From assembly GCA_945923775.1 (NCBI GenBank), contig CAMELR010000001.1, positions 1 through 64,000 of the forward strand: a stretch of 64,000 nucleotides of DNA, given 5' to 3'. A program made the translations under genes and the position numbers. Within the stretch, counting starts at the first letter, position 1; each line of letters begins with the position of its first letter. This DNA is from an uncultured Clostridia bacterium. Lineage in GTDB: Bacteria; Bacillota; Clostridia; Oscillospirales; Ruminococcaceae. Shown here piece by piece: positions 59,051-64,000 of the stretch. The notes below the pieces were generated by a model. The model was given only the letters and a program-made list of their open reading frames with translations. It ran no database searches and was not told where the DNA came from.

Positions 59051-61732
59051 TTACTCTATGTCGTCGCTGTTGTTCTTCTGCTCGTCAAGCTCCTTGAGCA
59101 CATTATACGCCTCGTCGTCCTCGGTGATGTGCGAGGTGCGCGGCTTCGGAGCGCGGTTCTTGAAATCGTATATCTCCCTGTCCATGAAGCTTTCCTCAAC
59201 GTCCGGCCAGGACAGCTTTTCTTCCTCGGAATCCAGCTTCAGAGCGCCCTTTTCCGGGGACTCATATATCTGCTTCGAAAGCTGCGAGATGTAGGACTTA
59301 TGCGCCTTCACGCCGTCCACCTGATCCTGTGTGTAAAGGTGGACATACCGGCGCGGTCTGCGCCTGAGTATCACGTAGCAGAGCAGGATATATCCGCCGA
59401 ACAGCACAACCCCGACGATGGTGCAGATAACTCCCAGGGAAGTTCCGGGGGTCTTGTATGTGAAGCTCAGCTCGCAAACTCCGGCGGGAACCTTCACGCC
59501 GATGAATCCGCCGTTGACCTTCTCGATCTCCAGCGGGACTCTCTCCCCGCCCTGCGCCGAAACGGTGCCGCTCCAGCCGCTGTCGTAGGGAACGCTGAAC
59601 ACTACCAGCCGCTCGCGGTCGTAGTCGGTCACGGCTGTGAAGCCGCTTCCGTTCACTCTGAACTGCTTCGCGCCAAGCGACTTTCTGTCCTCGACATCGC
59701 TGAGGAACTTCTGATACAGATTGCTTCCGGTCAGACCCTCATTTTCGCCGGCGGTGAGTATATCGGAATACTTCCCGATCTGCTCGTCGGTGAGGATAAC
59801 GCTGCCGGTCATAAGGTTGTCAACGTGGCTGCCGCCCTTTGCGTCGTCCACTGACAGATACGTGTCGTATGCGTAGCCCATCGGCAGAGCGGCGGTATTT
59901 TCGTAAATTTTCCAGCCGTCCTGATCTTCGCGGTACTCAAACGTGCGAAGCTCCGAGAGGGTCTTTTCGACGTCCTCCTCGGACGTGCCGTCGCTTATCA
60001 TGAGGTACTTCACGCGTGTGAGCGCACGCAGCGCGTAGTGATCCGTTTCCGGCTTGGAGTTCACGTCGCGCTTGATGTCCAGCAGGTCGTAAAGCTCAAA
60101 GGTCGAGCTGGGGATTATGCTGGTGAAGCTCTTCAGGGAGCTCATTCCCCACAGCATGTTTATGTTGTTCTGGCTGTCGGTGGACTCCATGCGGTAGAAT
60201 TCGGGGTCGTCAATGTGTATCTGGGCCGATACCTTCTTGTTGTACTCCCCGATGTACGGCCCAAGTATCCTTCCGTAGCCTACATAGTAGTATCCAAGCA
60301 GCATGCAGCATACAATCGTGACCGCCGTCACGCGCTTTGTGAACGCCGCTGAGGTCATGCGCCTGCGCCAGTAGAGCACGTTGAAAAGCACAACCAGAGT
60401 TGCCAGGCACACTGCGATATTCGCGAATATTCCTGGGTTTATTCCGGTGAATATCCTCGGGAGCGTCCGGGAAACGGTCTCCCCGGCTTCGTCGGTGGTA
60501 TCCGACTTTATCGGGAACAGCAGAGTCAGGACTATCATCAGCCCCGCTGCGGCAGCGCTGAACTTCGCGCCGAATCCCAGGTCGAATTCCTCGTGCTCAA
60601 GGACGTATACCGTCGCCATCGCGCAGAGAAGCTCCGGCATATAGAACCACCGCATGTAGAAGCTGTAGTTGAACAGCACGAAGGAGGAATTAAGTCCCGG
60701 AACCATTGCAATGATAAGGCAGGCGGGAAGCAGTATCCTCAGCCACTTCATGCGGCGGGAAGCCTCCGTGGCTGCGCCCTTGACCAGCGCGATAACGCCG
60801 GACATCGAGAACAGCGGCAGGAACAGCGCCACGCTGCTCCATTTGGAGTCCGCTTTTTCGAACATGATGGTGCGCGCTGGGACCTCCCCGGGGAAGAACA
60901 TAGCCTCAAGGATAAGACCGTAGCGCTGATTTTTATTGTAGAACAGGAAATCCCAGCCGTTCAGCATCGAAGTTGAACGCGGAACGTCCAGCACCTGGAA
61001 TATCGACGGAACGAAAAGCACTCCCGCGATGAGAACGCCGCAGACCGCCTCGAACGCCAGGCAGAAAAAGTCTCTCACGCCAATGCGGAAGCGGCTGTCG
61101 CCTATCAGGCGTATCACAAAATACAGCACCAGGAACACGCACTCTCCGATGAAGAAGAAGTAGTTCACAAACGCGTTTATCGCGACTGCTACCGCCAACG
61201 CGCCCCGCCGCTTGTTTACAACGGATTCCTCAAGCCCTATCAGCAGAAGCGGGAAGAAAACTATCGCCTCGTGGAAGTGGTTGAAGAATATGTTGTACAT
61301 CGAGTAGCCGGAAAACGCGTACAGCAGTCCGCCGATGAGCGCGTGCTGCGGATTCGTCACGAACCGCCGTATATACACGAACGCGAAGAACGACGAGCAT
61401 GCGATTTTCAGCGCCAGCAGCGGAGCCATCAGGTACTGCGATATCTCCACCGGGAACAGCGCCGCGAACCAGAAGAACGGGCTTCCAAGCGTGTAGAAGC
61501 TGTAGGAGCCTACGAAATTCGCGCCGAGGTCGGTACGCCAGTTCCAGCCCAGATTTCCGCTCTGCACCGCCTCTATGCAGGTCTTGTAGAATGGTATCTG
61601 CTGCGCGTTGTAGTCGCCGTAGTACACGAAGTACCCGCCGTCAAGCAGCACGAACGGCGCCAGAAGCACCGCCGCCATCGCCAGCGCGTACAGGAACGCC
61701 CTGGCGTAATACTTTTTTTCTTGTCTGAACAT
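59051..61732 (-). CDS. YfhO family membrane protein
   Basis: An 893-residue protein with about 12-14 membrane helices across the first 500 residues, GT-C-like in layout (DGGYFVYYGDYNAQQIPFYK near residues 27-46 is the usual acidic loop), a large outside domain (about 500-780), a last helix near 790-812 and a charged cytoplasmic tail of about 75 residues. In Bacillus and Listeria, YfhO proteins decorate teichoic acids with sugars. Here the acceptor is unknown. The ATG follows CGGGAAAAT. Confidence 0.85.
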   Translation of the reverse strand: MFRQEKKYYARAFLYALAMAAVLLAPFVLLDGGYFVYYGDYNAQQIPFYKTCIEAVQSGNLGWNWRTDLGANFVGSYSFYTLGSPFFWFAALFPVEISQYLMAPLLALKIACSSFFAFVYIRRFVTNPQHALIGGLLYAFSGYSMYNIFFNHFHEAIVFFPLLLIGLEESVVNKRRGALAVAVAINAFVNYFFFIGECVFLVLYFVIRLIGDSRFRIGVRDFFCLAFEAVCGVLIAGVLFVPSIFQVLDVPRSTSMLNGWDFLFYNKNQRYGLILEAMFFPGEVPARTIMFEKADSKWSSVALFLPLFSMSGVIALVKGAATEASRRMKWLRILLPACLIIAMVPGLNSSFVLFNYSFYMRWFYMPELLCAMATVYVLEHEEFDLGFGAKFSAAAAGLMIVLTLLFPIKSDTTDEAGETVSRTLPRIFTGINPGIFANIAVCLATLVVLFNVLYWRRRMTSAAFTKRVTAVTIVCCMLLGYYYVGYGRILGPYIGEYNKKVSAQIHIDDPEFYRMESTDSQNNINMLWGMSSLKSFTSIIPSSTFELYDLLDIKRDVNSKPETDHYALRALTRVKYLMISDGTSEEDVEKTLSELRTFEYREDQDGWKIYENTAALPMGYAYDTYLSVDDAKGGSHVDNLMTGSVILTDEQIGKYSDILTAGENEGLTGSNLYQKFLSDVEDRKSLGAKQFRVNGSGFTAVTDYDRERLVVFSVPYDSGWSGTVSAQGGERVPLEIEKVNGGFIGVKVPAGVCELSFTYKTPGTSLGVICTIVGVVLFGGYILLCYVILRRRPRRYVHLYTQDQVDGVKAHKSYISQLSKQIYESPEKGALKLDSEEEKLSWPDVEESFMDREIYDFKNRAPKPRTSHITEDDEAYNVLKELDEQKNNSDDIE

Positions 61733-61754
61733 ATTTTCCCGTTTCTATATGGCA

Positions 61755-61793
61755 GCGCCCGCGCAGAGCCGAAAGCCGTTCACTGCGCGGCGC
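61755..61793 (-). other. GC-rich hairpin between argS and yfhO
   Basis: On the minus strand the 61783-61793 arm pairs with the 61755-61766 arm (CTGCGCGG region), about 11 bp with one bulged base. No T-tract follows, so it may be a processing or weak termination site for argS mRNA. Confidence 0.5.
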
Positions 61794-61801
61794 CGTTAGT
61801 T

Positions 61802-63601
61802 TTACATTCTCTCCGGAGCTTCCACCTTCAGCAGCGAAAGCACGTTCCTGAGCGTGGTGCGCGCAGCCTCGCAGAGCGCAAGGCGCGACTGCTTGACGTC
61901 GGCGTCAGCATCCTTTATCGGGCAGCTGTCGTAGAACTTGTGGAACGCCTGCGCAAGCTCGTAGGAGTATCTGGTCAGCGCGGAGGGGTCGTAGTCCTTC
62001 GCGGCGGTGTTGATCATCTCGGGCATCTCAGCGATCTTGCGGATAAGAGCGAACTCCGCCGGCTCGGTGTAGGATACGGCGCCGCCCTCGTACTTCACGC
62101 CCTCGTCAGCCTGCTTGCGGATAACGCTGCAAATGCGCGCATGCGCGTACTGAACGTAGAATACCGGGTTCTTGCTGGATTCCTCTACCGCAAGGTCGAG
62201 GTCGAACTCAAGGTGAGTGTCGGCGTTGCGCTGGTTGAATACGAATCTAGCTGCGTCTATCGGTACTTCGTCGAGCAGGGTCGTCAGCGTTATTGCCTTG
62301 CCGGAGCGCTTGCTGAGCTTGCAGGGCTTGCCGTCGCGGATAAGCATTACCATCTGCATGATAACTACGTCAAGGCGCTTGTCGTCGATACCCAGCGCGG
62401 AAAGCGCGATACGCATGCGCTGAACATATCCGTGGTGGTCTGCGCCGAGGACGTTTATCGCCTTATCGTAGGCTCTGGTGATGAGCTTGTCGTAGTGATA
62501 CGCGATATCTGGCACGATGTAGGTCGGGAAGCCGTTGGAGCGCACCAGCACGAAGTCCTGGTCGCCGCCGAAATCGGTAGCCTTCAGCCAGAGCGCGCCG
62601 TCCTTCTCGTAGGTGTGGCCGCCCTCTTTCAGCTTCTCGATTACCGCCTTTACAGCGCCGTTGTTGTGCAGAGTGCTCTCCTTGAACCAGTTGTCGTACT
62701 TTATGCGGTACTTCAGCAGATCCTCCTCGAGGCGCTTCTCGTTGAGCGGCAGAGCATAGTCTACCAGAGCCTTGCGGCGCTCCTCCTCGGACTTTGCGGA
62801 AAGCTCCTTCCCGCCGTGGAGGTCATAGTAATTCTTGGCATGCTCGATTATATCCATGCCGAGGTATACGTCGGAGGGCATTGTGAACGGGAAATCCTTC
62901 TGCTCCTCGGGGATATTGCCGTTTTCGTCCGGCGTGGAGGTCTGGTCGTAGATGGTCTTGGTGAGCTTCTCCATGTCGGAGCCGCACTCCGCGATGACCT
63001 TCTGACCCGCCTCGCTGCAAAGCTGGAGGTAGCGCAGATCGAGGGATTTTCCGAACTTTGCGACCTGGTTTCCGGCGTCGTTGATGTAGAACTCGCGGCT
63101 GACCTCGTAGCCAGCCTCCTGGAGCAGCGAAGAAAGGCTGTCGCCGATAGCGCCGCCGCGGGCATTGCCTATGTGCATAGGACCGGTGGGGTTCGCGGAA
63201 ACGAACTCTACCAGCACGCGCTTGCCCTTGCCGAGGTCAGTCTTGCCGTAATCCTCGCCGAGCGCAGCGGCGTTCTTAACTACGTCGGCGAACCACTTGC
63301 CGCCGATGAAGAAATTCAGGAAGCCGGGGCCTGCGACCTCGATCTTGCTGAAATCGGTGCCGTCCAGCACAGCGGCATCAACGATCATCTGCGCGATAGC
63401 GCGGGGATTGCTTTTCAGCGCCTTCGCGGACACCAGCGCGGTGTTCGCGGAGAAATCGCCGTGGCTGTTGTCAGCCGGGATAGTCACCTGAAAAGGCGGC
63501 AGCGGCTCTGCGGGGAGCTTTCCCTCGCCGACGAGCCTGCCGAGCGCGCCCATGATTATTTCCTTGACCTGTGCCTTTGCTTCTTCTACTGCGTTGTACA
63601 T
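61802..63601 (-). CDS. argS: Arginyl-tRNA synthetase
   Basis: A 599-residue class I synthetase: N-terminal Add1 domain, the HIGH-type motif GPMHIGNARGGAIGDS (about 142-157), the KMSKS-like KLSKRSGKAITL (about 432-443) and a C-terminal DALR anticodon domain. It charges tRNA-Arg. The ATG follows GAGGAGAACAACAGA. It is 15 bp after the DUF1934 gene, the ywiB-argS order of Firmicutes. Confidence 0.95.
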   Translation of the reverse strand: MYNAVEEAKAQVKEIIMGALGRLVGEGKLPAEPLPPFQVTIPADNSHGDFSANTALVSAKALKSNPRAIAQMIVDAAVLDGTDFSKIEVAGPGFLNFFIGGKWFADVVKNAAALGEDYGKTDLGKGKRVLVEFVSANPTGPMHIGNARGGAIGDSLSSLLQEAGYEVSREFYINDAGNQVAKFGKSLDLRYLQLCSEAGQKVIAECGSDMEKLTKTIYDQTSTPDENGNIPEEQKDFPFTMPSDVYLGMDIIEHAKNYYDLHGGKELSAKSEEERRKALVDYALPLNEKRLEEDLLKYRIKYDNWFKESTLHNNGAVKAVIEKLKEGGHTYEKDGALWLKATDFGGDQDFVLVRSNGFPTYIVPDIAYHYDKLITRAYDKAINVLGADHHGYVQRMRIALSALGIDDKRLDVVIMQMVMLIRDGKPCKLSKRSGKAITLTTLLDEVPIDAARFVFNQRNADTHLEFDLDLAVEESSKNPVFYVQYAHARICSVIRKQADEGVKYEGGAVSYTEPAEFALIRKIAEMPEMINTAAKDYDPSALTRYSYELAQAFHKFYDSCPIKDADADVKQSRLALCEAARTTLRNVLSLLKVEAPERM

Positions 63602-63616
63602 TCTGTTGTTCTCCTC

Positions 63617-64000
63617 TTAGTTGTTGTGGGGTTTTACGTGTATCGTTATCTCATTTTCGAGCATAAGTCCCGCGTTGACGTCTATCGTGTAGCGGACGTA
63701 AAGCTCGCCGCCGTCGGAGGTCATGCCGTTCCTCATATCTACCGTGGAAATGCCTATCATGCAGTCGCCGTACTCCGTGCCGTACTGGCAGAAATGGCGC
63801 TTTCCGTTCTCAAACACAAGGCTCGAAAACGCCTTGCCAGTGCGGATCATGGTGACGGTGTCGTCCTCCTGGCCTATACGGAGCTGCACGTGGCTTCCTG
63901 CGTAGCCGGTGGCTTCACTCTCGTCGTAGTCGATGAAGAAGCTGCCGCCGTGCTCCCGGAATTCACCCTTTGTGAACAGCTCGGAGCTGTCGGTGTTCCC
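63617..64000 (-). CDS. DUF1934 (YwiB-like) protein, N-terminus outside the window
   Basis: The frame is open to the right edge, giving at least 127 codons. Visible are LFTKGEFREHGGSFFIDYDE, VTMIRTGKAFSSLVFENGKRH, QYGTEYGDCMIGIST and the end YVRYTIDVNAGLMLENEITIHV. The pattern fits the DUF1934 beta-barrel family (lipocalin-like fold) next to argS in many Firmicutes. No function is known. Confidence 0.8.
   Translation of the reverse strand, partial: GNTDSSELFTKGEFREHGGSFFIDYDESEATGYAGSHVQLRIGQEDDTVTMIRTGKAFSSLVFENGKRHFCQYGTEYGDCMIGISTVDMRNGMTSDGGELYVRYTIDVNAGLMLENEITIHVKPHNN

Overview
The window looks like a chromosomal segment of a Gram-positive anaerobe of the class Clostridia, most likely a Ruminococcaceae/Oscillospirales relative. 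The grounds are the house-keeping gene orders (asp23-nusB-xseAB-ispA-dxs-tlyA-nadK-argR-recN; murC-tgt-remA-gmk-priA-def-fmt-rsmB-rlmN-PP2C-prkC-rsgA-thiN; dgt-dnaG-rpoD), anaerobe families such as GGGtGRT, TSCPD and DUF3793, sporulation-associated genes (spoVG and a 28-residue SpoVM-like ORF), and a VTC/DUF4956/Cthe_2159-type cluster. The taxonomic call is inference from gene content. I see no rRNA, tRNA, phage, transposase or CRISPR array. The region is gene-dense and mostly vertical in character.

Layout. 1-2.4 kb (-): a GGGtGRT protein (cut by the window edge) with its NifU-like Fe-S scaffold, then an alpha/beta hydrolase. 2.6-6.5 kb (+): PHP phosphoesterase, malic enzyme, TSCPD protein, MetF and a MetH-reactivation-domain protein. 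6.5-11.1 kb: a TetR regulator with two palindromes in its leader, a CtpE-like P-type ATPase, and a flavodoxin/DUF3793 pair behind a promoter rich in GGTTAG/CTAACC repeats. 11.4-19.4 kb (+): phosphohexomutase, ribosomal protein L31, YigZ, Dgt, primase and two tandem sigma-70 genes. 19.4-21.2 kb: a LacI regulator facing away from two tiny genes (a 58-residue membrane protein and SpoVM), followed by a roughly 236-bp non-coding cassette of six perfect hairpins bounded by 12-bp inverted repeats.

21.2-33 kb (-): PepV-type dipeptidase, then the recN/argR/nadK/tlyA/dxs/ispA/xseBA/nusB/asp23 operon, read from a promoter near 33.0 kb. 33.1-37.6 kb (-): a lysine-biosynthesis operon (asd-dapA-dapB-ACT-mscS) controlled by a clear lysine riboswitch with promoter and terminator. 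37.7-42.4 kb (+): queA, then a three-gene set: VTC (polyphosphate-polymerase-like), DUF4956 membrane protein, and a large Asp/Gly-rich beta-helix lipoprotein. 42.4-58.1 kb (-): one long run joining wall synthesis (murC), tRNA/rRNA modification, translation initiation (fmt and two peptide deformylases), replication restart (priA), the PASTA kinase/phosphatase pair, rsgA and thiN. 58.2-64 kb: spoVG (+), then NUDIX hydrolase, YfhO membrane protein, argS and a DUF1934 protein (-).

The strongest candidates for new biology are the VTC-DUF4956-lipoprotein set, an MscS channel translationally coupled to an ACT protein inside a lysine-riboswitch operon, the hairpin cassette behind spoVM, the tandem primary-type sigma factors, and several unusually clean palindromes placed on or just after promoters. 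All reading was by eye; no database search was run.
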